NCBI RefSeq assembly: GCF_029029525.1
Contig: NZ_JAKJSC010000001.1
Coordinates: 1,674,001-1,738,000 of the forward strand
Reading direction: 5' to 3'
DNA: 64,000 nt
DNA from: Labilibaculum sp. DW002
GTDB lineage: Bacteria; Bacteroidota; Bacteroidia; Bacteroidales; Marinifilaceae
Positions 1 to 8,265 of this stretch are shown here, piece by piece. Every line of letters starts with the position of its first letter. Position 1 is the first letter of the stretch. The translations under genes were made by a program, and so were the position numbers. The notes beneath the pieces were generated by a model that was given only the letters and a program-made list of their open reading frames with translations, ran no database searches and had not been told where the DNA came from.

Positions 1-430
1 GAGCCCCTAAAAATAATGAGATGTCTTTACCCATAGTATTTGCCGCCAGGAATTGAAGGCTAGGTAAACCAAATTCAGATACTATATCTCCAGTTTCGTC
101 ACGCATTCCATCGAATGAGGTTTTTCCTCTTAACGAAATTGGTGATTTAGCTGGAATCGAATTGGGCCATACTGCATCAGGCCATATTTTTTTATATGAT
201 TCGGCTCCAAGAATTACCCTTTCTTCCTTAATATTTTCTTGTTCTCCTTTTGGAAACTGATAACCATTCATTCGGAAAGTTTCGCCAAAAGGTGTTAGTT
301 TAGGATAAACTGAGTGACAAGTGATACAACTTGTTTTATATTTTCTGGAAAAAGAAGGTATTGCCTCTCCTTTTTCTGGTAACAGAATACTGGCTAGCAT
401 CAGCAATAGTGTAACAAATTTTATCTTCAT
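1..430 (-). CDS. Cytochrome c-like secreted protein, 3' end beyond window
   Basis: The reading frame opens with ATG at 428-430 and runs off the window start, so only the first 143 residues are seen. A hydrophobic signal peptide (about residues 3-22) is followed by a single CITCH haem-binding motif at residues 35-39, then SVYPKLTPFGETFRMNGY. CxxCH so near a new N-terminus followed by 'LTPFGxxFR' is typical of exported c-type cytochrome-like proteins of unknown role. It reads in the same direction as the sigma-54 regulator and kinase genes lying upstream of it, so the two-component pair may control it. A decayed second copy of this gene start is found near 6.2 kb. The exact electron-transfer partner cannot be told. 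Confidence 0.7.
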   Translation of the reverse strand, partial: MKIKFVTLLLMLASILLPEKGEAIPSFSRKYKTSCITCHSVYPKLTPFGETFRMNGYQFPKGEQENIKEERVILGAESYKKIWPDAVWPNSIPAKSPISLRGKTSFDGMRDETGDIVSEFGLPSLQFLAANTMGKDISLFLGA

Positions 431-559
431 AATCCTTTAATTTGCAGATTTCTATATAATGTAACGCGAACACAATGTAATGCACTATACATGTCGGATA
501 CAGGATCAGTTTACTATTTTTACACTTTTTTTATTAAAAAAAATGGATCATTTCACATC

Positions 560-1960
560 TCACTTTTCTTTGTATTCGTTTGGATTAATATCATTTTTTT
601 TCAGCATTCTGTGAATGGTCCTTCTATCAACGCCTGCAATTCTTGCTGCTTCAGAAATTTTACCATAGGCAGCTTCGAGTAAACGATGGAGGAATTGCTT
701 TTCAAACATTTCAATGGTATTTTTCCTGGCTTCACTTAAAACCAAGGAGGGAAATTCCAACTGGCACTCCTCTTTTACAGAATAATAAGAATTCAAAACT
801 GATTTCTCAATTACCTCTCCTTTTGTCATTACAACTGCCCGTTCAGCAATATTTTCAAGCTCACGAACATTACCCGGATAGTTGTGCTTGTATATGAAAT
901 CATATACATCACTAGAAATTCCGGTGATTTCCTTATTCTGTCGTGTGGAATATTTTCGTATAAAATAGTCAAAAAGGAGAGGAATATCAGATGCCCTGTC
1001 TCGTAATGGAGGAACATTAATATACATTACATTCAACCTGTAGAACAAATCCTTTCTGAAATTCCCTTTTGCAACTTCGTGTTCGAGATTTCTATTGGAA
1101 GAAGCTATGAAACGTGTTTTTACTTGGATTAGCTGGTTGCCACCAACTCGATAGAATTCTCGTTCCTGCAATACCCTTAAAAGTTTAACCTGCAACTCTT
1201 TCGTTATCTCACTGATTTCATCCAAAAATATTGTGCCTGAGCCTGCCGCTTCCAACTTACCTATTCTTCTTTCTACGGCTCCAGTGAACGCACCCTTTTC
1301 ATAGCCGAAGAGTTCACTTTCCAACAGACTTTCCGAGAAAACTGAACAATTAACTCCAACAAAAGGTTGATCTTTATGGCTCCCATTGTTATGAATTGCG
1401 CGTGCAACCAACTCCTTTCCTGTGCCACTCTCACCGGTAACTAATACATTAAGTGTATTGGGTGCAGTGGTAACTGCTCCAATCACTTTAAATACTTCAT
1501 GCATACCAGAATGTTGACCAATGAGTTCCCGGTCATTGACTTTACCAGGTTGTTGGCTCTCTAGTTCCTTAATTTTTTTTCTAAGAGAAACCATCTCGAT
1601 AGCTCTTTGCGTAATAACAAAAATCTTATCGATATCAAGAGGTTTTGTCAGGTATTCGTATGCTCCTAACTGTATGGATTTTATGGCTGTATTCATAGTC
1701 CCACAACCAGTAATTACCACTATGGGTATCGTGATGTTGTTTTGTTTTAAAAGTCGAATCACCTCAAGACCATTCAATTCTGGCATATCAACATCTAAAA
1801 AGATCAGGTCCGGATTTTCATTCTCAATCATGGTAAGAGCCTCTTTTCCTGTTCCAGCCTGATGAACAATAGCGGATTGCGTCTCAAAAGTTTTTTTAAA
1901 CGCATAGCGAATATTTTTATCGTCATCAGCAATTAATATAGATTTCCCTTTAAGTTTCAT
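560..1960 (-). CDS. Sigma-54-dependent response regulator (NtrC/AtoC family)
   Basis: A 466-residue protein with the usual three parts. The N-terminal receiver domain (about 5-120) has acidic DDD at 12-14 and the phospho-acceptor D56 in LIFLDVDMP. The AAA+ sigma-54 activation domain (about 145-380) has the Walker A motif GESGTGKE and the sigma-54 contact loop GAFTGA. A Fis-type helix-turn-helix lies near the C-terminus (ISEAARIAGVDRRTIHRML). It lies 5 bp downstream of its kinase gene and presumably receives phosphate from it. I looked upstream of the neighbouring genes for a -24/-12 GG-N10-GC element and did not find a convincing one, so the target is not settled. Confidence 0.92.
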   Translation of the reverse strand: MKLKGKSILIADDDKNIRYAFKKTFETQSAIVHQAGTGKEALTMIENENPDLIFLDVDMPELNGLEVIRLLKQNNITIPIVVITGCGTMNTAIKSIQLGAYEYLTKPLDIDKIFVITQRAIEMVSLRKKIKELESQQPGKVNDRELIGQHSGMHEVFKVIGAVTTAPNTLNVLVTGESGTGKELVARAIHNNGSHKDQPFVGVNCSVFSESLLESELFGYEKGAFTGAVERRIGKLEAAGSGTIFLDEISEITKELQVKLLRVLQEREFYRVGGNQLIQVKTRFIASSNRNLEHEVAKGNFRKDLFYRLNVMYINVPPLRDRASDIPLLFDYFIRKYSTRQNKEITGISSDVYDFIYKHNYPGNVRELENIAERAVVMTKGEVIEKSVLNSYYSVKEECQLEFPSLVLSEARKNTIEMFEKQFLHRLLEAAYGKISEAARIAGVDRRTIHRMLKKNDINPNEYKEK

Positions 1961-1965
1961 TGCTC

Positions 1966-4365
1966 TTATTTTTTAAAAATGGGTAAATAAATTGAAAAAC
2001 AGGTGCCCTTAGAATACTCAGAACGAACCCTAAGTACCCCGCCATGTTGATTGGCAACTCTTTTTACTTGTGGCAATCCTAGACCTGTCCCATTTCTTTT
2101 AGTGGTAAAAAAGGGATCAAAAATTCTATCGATAAGTTCCTGAGGAATCCCTACTCCATTATCCTCTACCTCTATACAAATTACTTCTTCTCCCTTGGAA
2201 ATAAGAATTTCATTTACCTCTACTCTGAAATCTCTTTCATCGTGGATATTTATTTCCTGTAAGTCCATCATCTGTTCCTGTAGCTTTTCTTTACGCGAAA
2301 TCACCCTAATGATACCACTGTTTTCAATTGCCTGAAATCCATTTAAAATCAAATTAATTATGGCCTCTTTTACCTGATTTTCATCCACATTCAAAGATGG
2401 GAGTTGTTCATCCAAATGAATTTGAATTTCAGCTTTATCTTTTTGCATTTGATGACGAACAAATTTTACACAAAAATCAAGTATTTGATTAATATCCCGT
2501 TTTTCTTTCATTGGCAATGGAGGACGAGCAAAAACCAACAAATTATTTACAACACTCTCCAATTTTTTTGTGGAGTCAAGGGCTACTTCAACGGATTCTG
2601 TATCCTTAAGCTCTTCATTTCTTTGGATCAACTGTAAAATCATGCTTACAGAAGTAAGAGAGTTTCTTACCTCATGGGCAATTACGACAGCTAACTCACC
2701 TGTAACGGCAAATTTCTCACTTTTAATCAATTTGTCTTGAAGATTTTTCTTTCTGGTGTTATCCGTAATTATTGCCAAAACACTCTCCCCTATTCCGTTT
2801 TTATAAATAGGGATCAAAACATGTTCGAGGTATTTTTTTTCACCATTATCTTTTGGGTGAACCCAGGCTGCAGTCTTAAATTCACCAGTTTGAAAAAGTT
2901 GGTTCAGCATACCACTTTCCAAATCTTGATGACAATCGATAGCATCACAATATTCCGTACCCACCAGACCGTTTATAGGTTGATCCAGAATTGTAGTTAG
3001 CACAGAACTGGCTGAAAGTATGAATCCATTTTTATCTAGCATAAGAATTCCATTAGGAATATTATCGAGAATTGTCTGTAACTTATTCTTTTCTGTTTCA
3101 AGTTCGGAGGTTCGCAATTTCACTTTCTTTTTGAGCATATCCTGATGCATACTAATCTCTATCTCTCTTTTCTCCAAGGATTGGGCCATCACATTGAATT
3201 GCCTTGCCAAATCCGCTATCTCATCGTGTGTTTCAACCTCGACACGTGAGGAATAATTGCCCCTAGAAATGAATTTAGCTTTTTCTATTAAATTTCTGAT
3301 TGGGTGCACAAACTGCTTCGTGGCTAATAACGCCAAAAGAAAGGAAATGAGCACAAATCCACTAAGAAGAGAAGCAAAGAGGAAAAACTGAGATCTGATT
3401 TCTGAAAAAATCACGTTCTTTGAGATTGCAATCAGAAGGTTGTATTTTTGCTCAAACTCTGAATCTGTTTCAAATACGCGAGCACTCCCCACAAGTATGG
3501 AGTCGAAATCAAAAATGCTATCTTGAACGTTTAAAAATATTTTCTTAGTAAAATTCTGCCCATAATCAACTTTAAGATTTGATTGTTCTTTAAAAGCAGA
3601 AAGCTTATTCCAAGAATCCTTATAATCTGAATGATAGACGTAATACCCATGATCATCTACCAACATTATTTTCCGTGGGAAAAGGTTTTTTGAACTCTCT
3701 ATGATTCTATAAAAGCTATCGGCCTTGATATGGATAATTAGTGCTCCATTGAAATCCGATTGCTGAATATGGTAAATACAGCAAATGGTTTGAATAGGTG
3801 TCGAACTTTTTATAGGAATTATTTCTGCAGGACTAAAGGTCGCCGTATTGGGTTCAATCTGTTGGGCGACATAGAGGTAATACCTGCTCCCTCCCTGGTT
3901 GAGATCAATAGGCGGAACAAGATGATATGACGCATTTTGCTGGACTACCTGAAACAATTCTTCTCCCTCAAAATCTATCAGTTTAATTTGATAGAACATA
4001 TCTTTTTGTCGGGTAAAAGTTAGTACCTCCGGAAGTAATGATTTTACCAATTCATGTCGTTGGACGCCTTTCTCCCTATTGTATTGCTGAGTAAAGGTTT
4101 CAAATGCATTCGAAGCAGTTAAAAAGTATATATTCTCTTCCAAACCATAAAAAAAATGCTCCAACTCACCCTTAATCTCTTTCAATTCATTGTTAAGATC
4201 ATTCGTTGCAATTTCTCGTTGCAATCGAAGATTGGAATGAATTCCCCAGATACCAAAGATAATAATTGGCAACAATGATAAAGTAATAAATGCTACAACA
4301 AATTTGTCCCGAATATTGATATGGAGTATTTTATTAAAATTAATCATGCACGATGCTTTCTTCAA
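1966..4365 (-). CDS. Membrane sensor histidine kinase with HAMP and PAS domains
   Basis: A 799-residue kinase. One transmembrane helix (about 22-45) and another (about 325-348) enclose an extracytoplasmic sensor of roughly 280 residues. They are followed by a HAMP segment (IRNLIEKAKFISRGNYSSRV), a PAS domain (about 430-540, ILDNIPNGILMLDKNGFIL), the HisKA box with phospho-acceptor H564 (VIAHEVRNSL), and the ATPase domain with DNGVGIPQE and GTGLGLPQV. It forms an operon with the sigma-54 regulator, like AtoS-AtoC or NtrB-NtrC pairs. Translation may start at 4365 or at the second Met (4347), which would remove a poor hydrophilic start. The ligand is unknown. The large sensor region suggests a dCache-like fold, which is inference. 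Confidence 0.9.
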   Translation of the reverse strand: MKKASCMINFNKILHINIRDKFVVAFITLSLLPIIIFGIWGIHSNLRLQREIATNDLNNELKEIKGELEHFFYGLEENIYFLTASNAFETFTQQYNREKGVQRHELVKSLLPEVLTFTRQKDMFYQIKLIDFEGEELFQVVQQNASYHLVPPIDLNQGGSRYYLYVAQQIEPNTATFSPAEIIPIKSSTPIQTICCIYHIQQSDFNGALIIHIKADSFYRIIESSKNLFPRKIMLVDDHGYYVYHSDYKDSWNKLSAFKEQSNLKVDYGQNFTKKIFLNVQDSIFDFDSILVGSARVFETDSEFEQKYNLLIAISKNVIFSEIRSQFFLFASLLSGFVLISFLLALLATKQFVHPIRNLIEKAKFISRGNYSSRVEVETHDEIADLARQFNVMAQSLEKREIEISMHQDMLKKKVKLRTSELETEKNKLQTILDNIPNGILMLDKNGFILSASSVLTTILDQPINGLVGTEYCDAIDCHQDLESGMLNQLFQTGEFKTAAWVHPKDNGEKKYLEHVLIPIYKNGIGESVLAIITDNTRKKNLQDKLIKSEKFAVTGELAVVIAHEVRNSLTSVSMILQLIQRNEELKDTESVEVALDSTKKLESVVNNLLVFARPPLPMKEKRDINQILDFCVKFVRHQMQKDKAEIQIHLDEQLPSLNVDENQVKEAIINLILNGFQAIENSGIIRVISRKEKLQEQMMDLQEINIHDERDFRVEVNEILISKGEEVICIEVEDNGVGIPQELIDRIFDPFFTTKRNGTGLGLPQVKRVANQHGGVLRVRSEYSKGTCFSIYLPIFKK

Positions 4366-4724
4366 CTAAAAGTACGAAAATCATACAGATATTGAAAATA
4401 TTAATCCCGCAGTTGGAAACTTCAAAACATTATCATTTTGATACTTACTGAAAAGGTGAGCCTTTTTCTTCTCAAAGCTACTTTTACACAAAAAAATATA
4501 ATATTTTAACACATGCAAAAATCGCTTTTACAGCCTTGCTAACTAAAAAATAAATGTTGTGTGTTCATAATAAATCACCTATTTCTGTTTCGATTGACTT
4601 TCGCAATTTAAACATGAGATAGCTAATACATCGCGGAAATTGGTTGCAAAATTTAATCCTAAAAAAGACAGAAAATACTGTTTACAAGACTTTATTAGCA
4701 TCCATAATTTTACCAAAATCGTGT
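4366..4724. other. Intergenic region upstream of the kinase gene
   Basis: A 359-bp A/T-rich gap with no convincing coding frame. It must hold the promoter of the kinase-regulator operon, though no clear TAnnTTTG box was seen. A weak stem-loop (GAAAAGG, loop TGAG, CCTTTTTC) lies at 4450-4468 and could be a terminator for the gene at 4725-5996. Confidence 0.4.
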
Positions 4725-5996
4725 TCACATTCCATTCATTTTCGATATTACCAAGTTGAATTTACCCTTTTTTGTTCTAATCAATTGGTTAGATTCTATA
4801 TTTTCAAAGAGTATACCACACTCTATTCCTATAAGATCCCGAAGGTTCTTTTCAATTGCATTTAAATCTGCTCTAGAAAAACCCTTGTCAGGAATCAGAT
4901 TCACAAGGATTTCATCCTTCCGCTTCTGTATAATTTGCGCTGCCAATAGTCTTTTTATTTTCTTAAAGGCCAAATCCAATCGTCCAATTCGATGACCATT
5001 TTTCAGAACAATGTAATCGTCATCTCGTCCTTCAATTGCCTGTACTATAAATTCCTCTTTACAATTAGGGGCTAATTTAATAATATCATCTACCTTATAG
5101 CGAATTAAAGGAAAAGCCGAATTAATTAAGCTTGTAGTAATTAAATGATTATTTTCAACTTCAACATGAGAATATAATGGAAGCTCCCGATACAAGGAAT
5201 CTTGACACTGACCTAAAGCAACTGTTCTTTCGGCATTGCCATACCAGTCAAAAATTTTGGTGTTCAGTACTTTTTCAATGATTTCTTTTTGAAAATTATG
5301 CAATACTTCTGATGATGTAAATGCTATAGGAATACGCAATTCCTTCCCCGATTTATAGAGCTCGGTTGCCAATATGTGCATGGAACTTGGATATGCTCTT
5401 ATCACTTTCGGCTGAAATTCTTTTATAATTTTATAATATTCATCTATCCTGTCTTTTTTCAAATGAAAGCTTGACATATACAGTACATTATTGATTTTAT
5501 CGTGATATGATAAAATTTTGCGATCTAGATTACCTCGTAGTGAGACTACCGGATCACCTAACTTATATCCGTGCATGTTTTGAAAAAAATGAACATATGC
5601 ATTTTCTTTTATTGTGGAAGCAAAATCACGATAAACCTTAAGAGGTGTTCCGGATGTGCCGCTTGAATATGCTTTAAAAGAGGTAAACTTAGATTTAGTA
5701 AGAAAATCTTCACCAAACTCCTTCACATCTGATTTGGTTACTATAGGTATTTTTGAGATATCCAATAAATCTCGAATTGATTGTAGACCTAAGCCATGCT
5801 TTTGATAAAAATCCTTGTAAAAAGCAGAATTCTCGAACGCATTTCGATATTGCTTGACAAATTCCAGGTTTTTGAGTTCATAAAGCTCCTCTTTTGAACA
5901 ATTATTTAATTCAATTATTCGTTGAAGTTCTTTTTCAAAACCATTGCCAAATTTTATCTTACGCGTTATTAAATCTTTTATATAACGATATGTCAT
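4725..5996 (-). CDS. PaaK/CapK-like adenylate-forming enzyme
   Basis: A 423-residue member of the phenylacetate-CoA ligase/CapK branch of adenylate-forming enzymes. These activate a carboxylic acid as an acyl-AMP, and in many cases load it on CoA or another acceptor. The phosphate-binding motif is YSSGTSGTPLKVYRD (about 109-123). The motif for adenine/ribose contact is seen as DWYGNAERT (about 252-260), and the C-terminal hinge includes GRDDDYIVLKNGHRIGR. CapK-type members are often encoded in polysaccharide or secondary-metabolite loci, but no such genes lie nearby, so the substrate is unknown. The gene appears to be transcribed alone, with a 728-bp gap to the next functional gene on that strand and decayed DNA upstream. 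Confidence 0.8.
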   Translation of the reverse strand: MTYRYIKDLITRKIKFGNGFEKELQRIIELNNCSKEELYELKNLEFVKQYRNAFENSAFYKDFYQKHGLGLQSIRDLLDISKIPIVTKSDVKEFGEDFLTKSKFTSFKAYSSGTSGTPLKVYRDFASTIKENAYVHFFQNMHGYKLGDPVVSLRGNLDRKILSYHDKINNVLYMSSFHLKKDRIDEYYKIIKEFQPKVIRAYPSSMHILATELYKSGKELRIPIAFTSSEVLHNFQKEIIEKVLNTKIFDWYGNAERTVALGQCQDSLYRELPLYSHVEVENNHLITTSLINSAFPLIRYKVDDIIKLAPNCKEEFIVQAIEGRDDDYIVLKNGHRIGRLDLAFKKIKRLLAAQIIQKRKDEILVNLIPDKGFSRADLNAIEKNLRDLIGIECGILFENIESNQLIRTKKGKFNLVISKMNGM

Positions 5997-6204
5997 AGCC
6001 GATATCTTATAAGCAATAATTAATTATAATATGTCAATTTTTCTTTCATGTTAGTTCGTACCCAAAAAGTAAATTAGTCGAATCTCACATGAAGAAAACT
6101 CACGCATTTTTTGTAGCTCTTCACGCTTTCTTTTAGAGAGCTTGAAGAAAATTTCATCTTCATACAGAAAGCTTCTACAAAATGTATTCATATTGAGTAC
6201 ACAG

Positions 6205-6810
6205 AATGACAGGTACTATAACTTATTTTGTATTTTCTGGAAAAAAGAAATTGTTTCTCCCCTTTTTGGTAACAGAATACCAAGTAGAAAAATATACACT
6301 ACAAATTATGATTCCATAGTTCTCTTTATTTTAGCGAAAGTATAAAATCAATAAATGTGCCAAGAAAACTATAAACTGCTGTGTTGCATTATACATCATA
6401 GATACAGGATCATCTTCCGTTTTATGTACCCTTTATATTATAACAAAATGAGACATGTGGTGTCGCAGTATAGACCATTTTATGTCTCATTTTTCTTTGC
6501 ATTGGCTCAGATTAATATTGTTTTTAGCAGCATTCTGAGAATGGATCCTCTATCACCGCCTGTACCCCTTGTCACTTTAGAAATTTTGCCATGGGCAACT
6601 TTCAGTAAGTGATGAAGGCATTGGCTTTCAAAAATTTCCATGGTATTAACCTTGGCTATGCAAACCTAAGGGAATAGTTATGCTTGTATATGAAGTTACA
6701 CACACACTGGAAATTTCGGTGATTTCTTTATCCTGCCGAATGGAATATTTCCGGACAAAATAGTCGAACAGGAAAGGTAAATCACATGTCCTGTATCGTA
6801 AGAGTGATTT
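6205..6810 (-). pseudogene. Decayed copy of the cytochrome/sigma-54 regulator junction
   Basis: This stretch is recognisably related to about 300-1010. Examples are TATTTTCTGGAAAAA followed by 'TGGTAACAGAATAC' (6229-6280 against 341-390), 'GATACAGGATCA' (6409 against 497), the stretch around 'CAGCATTCTG' (6529 against 602), and 'GAATATTTCCGGACAAAATAGTC' (as pieces, against 949-970). The order is the same, but many substitutions and indels are present, and the part matching about 725-870 is deleted. No frame stays open. It therefore represents the start of a cytochrome-like gene and the 3' part of a sigma-54 regulator gene after an old duplication. Direction follows the intact copy. Confidence 0.75.
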
Positions 6811-6970
6811 AGGTGAGATCATGTTGGAAACCAGAGATCGAGTTAGTTTACTTAGGTTTAAGTAAAGGAATTACAGGTATGCATCGAATTTTATTACGTT
6901 AATTTACAGGAATCTTTTACATATCATATTTTGCATGTATTAAATTACAATTAAGCAAAACAATTTTAAT

Positions 6971-7093
6971 ATGAATTACGTCTATTTAAGAATAAGTATG
7001 GACAAACAATCAGACGAAAATCAACGGTTCGAAATATTGAAGTACTGTGATTCTAAAAAGATCCTAATTGATGTTTTGGCTGAGAAGAGATAG
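6971..7093 (+). pseudogene. N-terminal stub of a serine resolvase
   Basis: A 40-codon frame beginning MNYVYLRISMDKQSDENQR and ending at TAG matches the first part of the serine recombinase catalytic domain, with the nucleophile Ser9 in 'YLRIS'. Intact members run to about 190-200 residues. Here a stop follows after AEKR and the rest of the catalytic domain and the helix-turn-helix are missing. It marks a lost mobile element between the decayed duplication and the metal-efflux operon. Confidence 0.7.
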
Positions 7094-8022
7094 ACAAACC
7101 ATACATTATATTCTAAATTACATGAAAGAATCCTTGATGAATTATCACTAAGAACATGAATTGTTGTTCCTCAATGAAACCAGGGGTGGCTTGCATGTAT
7201 TTTACAAACACACTATTCCTAACAACATACACAAATCGATAGCATCATGTAAGGATAAAATGTGCGATGGGAAGTATTTAGGAAGAGTTGATCTTCTCGC
7301 TCGAAATTATCGTATATTTATAATGGAAAGTCAACAGAAATATATTTACCATTTCTTTAAATAATATTACAGATATTGATTCAATTCTGCTATTGTAGTA
7401 TTCATATCCCTCTCCATCTCAAGTAAATTTTTTACACCTTTATAATAAATGGAAAGTTCAAGAATAGAATAAAACTCTAGGATATCAGGGGTCAAAACAT
7501 ATATGTGGCCCCAGCAGAACCCAAAACGAAAAACATTAAAACTTGAACACTAATAACTTAGTGGTGGTTTAGCGTTTTAATGTCCCCCTTATTTGTCCTC
7601 CACTAAGTTTTAGGTGGTTAAGTATTTTCAACGGTTGGTATTTGAAAAGTAGGCGATTTCGAAGCACTTATCTTTCAAGTTACAAAGAGGTTATGTTTTA
7701 CCTTAGTTCTTTATTAGCAACTGGGCGTTCATCTCCATGCGCTGTTAATCAATCACTTAAATACTCAATAATGCCTTTTCAAACTGCACAAACCTATCCA
7801 CGAAGCACAAATTTATTTTATTTTTTTGTGGGCTGGACAAAATGCCCTGTGGGCAAACTGGGTTGACAATTCTTTGAGCAATCTTTATGATAACACTCCA
7901 TTTCTTTATTGATATTTTTCAATTCCTTACCGCTTCATTGTTAAATTCGTAAAAAAAAAGTGATAGAATTAATAATAATGGAATGAAATTATATATAAAA
8001 GTTCATACAACGAACTTAAGAC
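7094..8022. other. Non-coding, decayed region before the metal operon
   Basis: About 930 bp with no frame that looks like a real protein. Short open frames at 7161-7364 and 7642-7866 have no recognisable motif and untypical composition. A GC-richer hairpin at 7719-7745 is listed separately. It is probably the scar of mobile-element loss. Confidence 0.5.
7719..7745. repeat. Short bulged hairpin, attC-like in outline
   Basis: AAC (7719-7721) pairs with GTT (7743-7745), GCG pairs with CGC, and CAT pairs with ATG around a CTCC loop, with a two-base TT bulge on one side. Paired end motifs AAC/GTT with an extrahelical bulge recall integron recombination sites, but it is much shorter than typical attC sites and no integron integrase is in the window. 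A plain stem-loop is equally possible. Confidence 0.25.
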
Positions 8023-8229
8023 TTAACAACAGTTTTTACCTTTCTGAATCGATGGACATTTCACCGTTCCATAAGAACAATACACGCAACAATCACCATG
8101 CTTTGGTTTTAAAATTACATGGCAATTTTCACATTCATAAAAGAACTGACATGAATCTGATGGCATGGGTTCTTCTTTTTTATATCCACAATCAGGACAG
8201 GTAATCACCGATTTTGATATTATCTTCAT
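8023..8229 (-). CDS. GDCCVxC-motif small cysteine-rich protein
   Basis: A 68-residue protein with ten cysteines. These include CPDC at 11-14, CENC, the hallmark GDCCVYCSYG (about 45-54), a further KCPS, and a C-terminal CC. The GDCCVxC family of small (seleno)proteins is known next to mercury and other heavy-metal resistance genes. This copy has ordinary cysteines and no UGA codon. It is the last gene of the metal-efflux operon, 36 bp after the P-type ATPase gene. A metal-binding or thiol-redox role in the cytoplasm is likely but unproven; no signal peptide is seen. Confidence 0.85.
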   Translation of the reverse strand: MKIISKSVITCPDCGYKKEEPMPSDSCQFFYECENCHVILKPKHGDCCVYCSYGTVKCPSIQKGKNCC

Positions 8230-8265
8230 ATTTATTTACTATTTATGTTAATGCAAAAACTTCTG

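Noticed and set aside
4366-6141. Sigma-54 (-24/-12) promoter for the neighbouring genes
   Set aside because: No GG-N10-GC pattern in a sensible position was found for the kinase or PaaK-like genes.
6142-6612. Two open frames in the decayed region
   Set aside because: They are antisense readings of the degenerated cytochrome/regulator copy.
7161-7866. Two open frames of 67 and 74 codons
   Set aside because: No protein-like pattern, no promoter or ribosome site seen, and they lie in scarred DNA.
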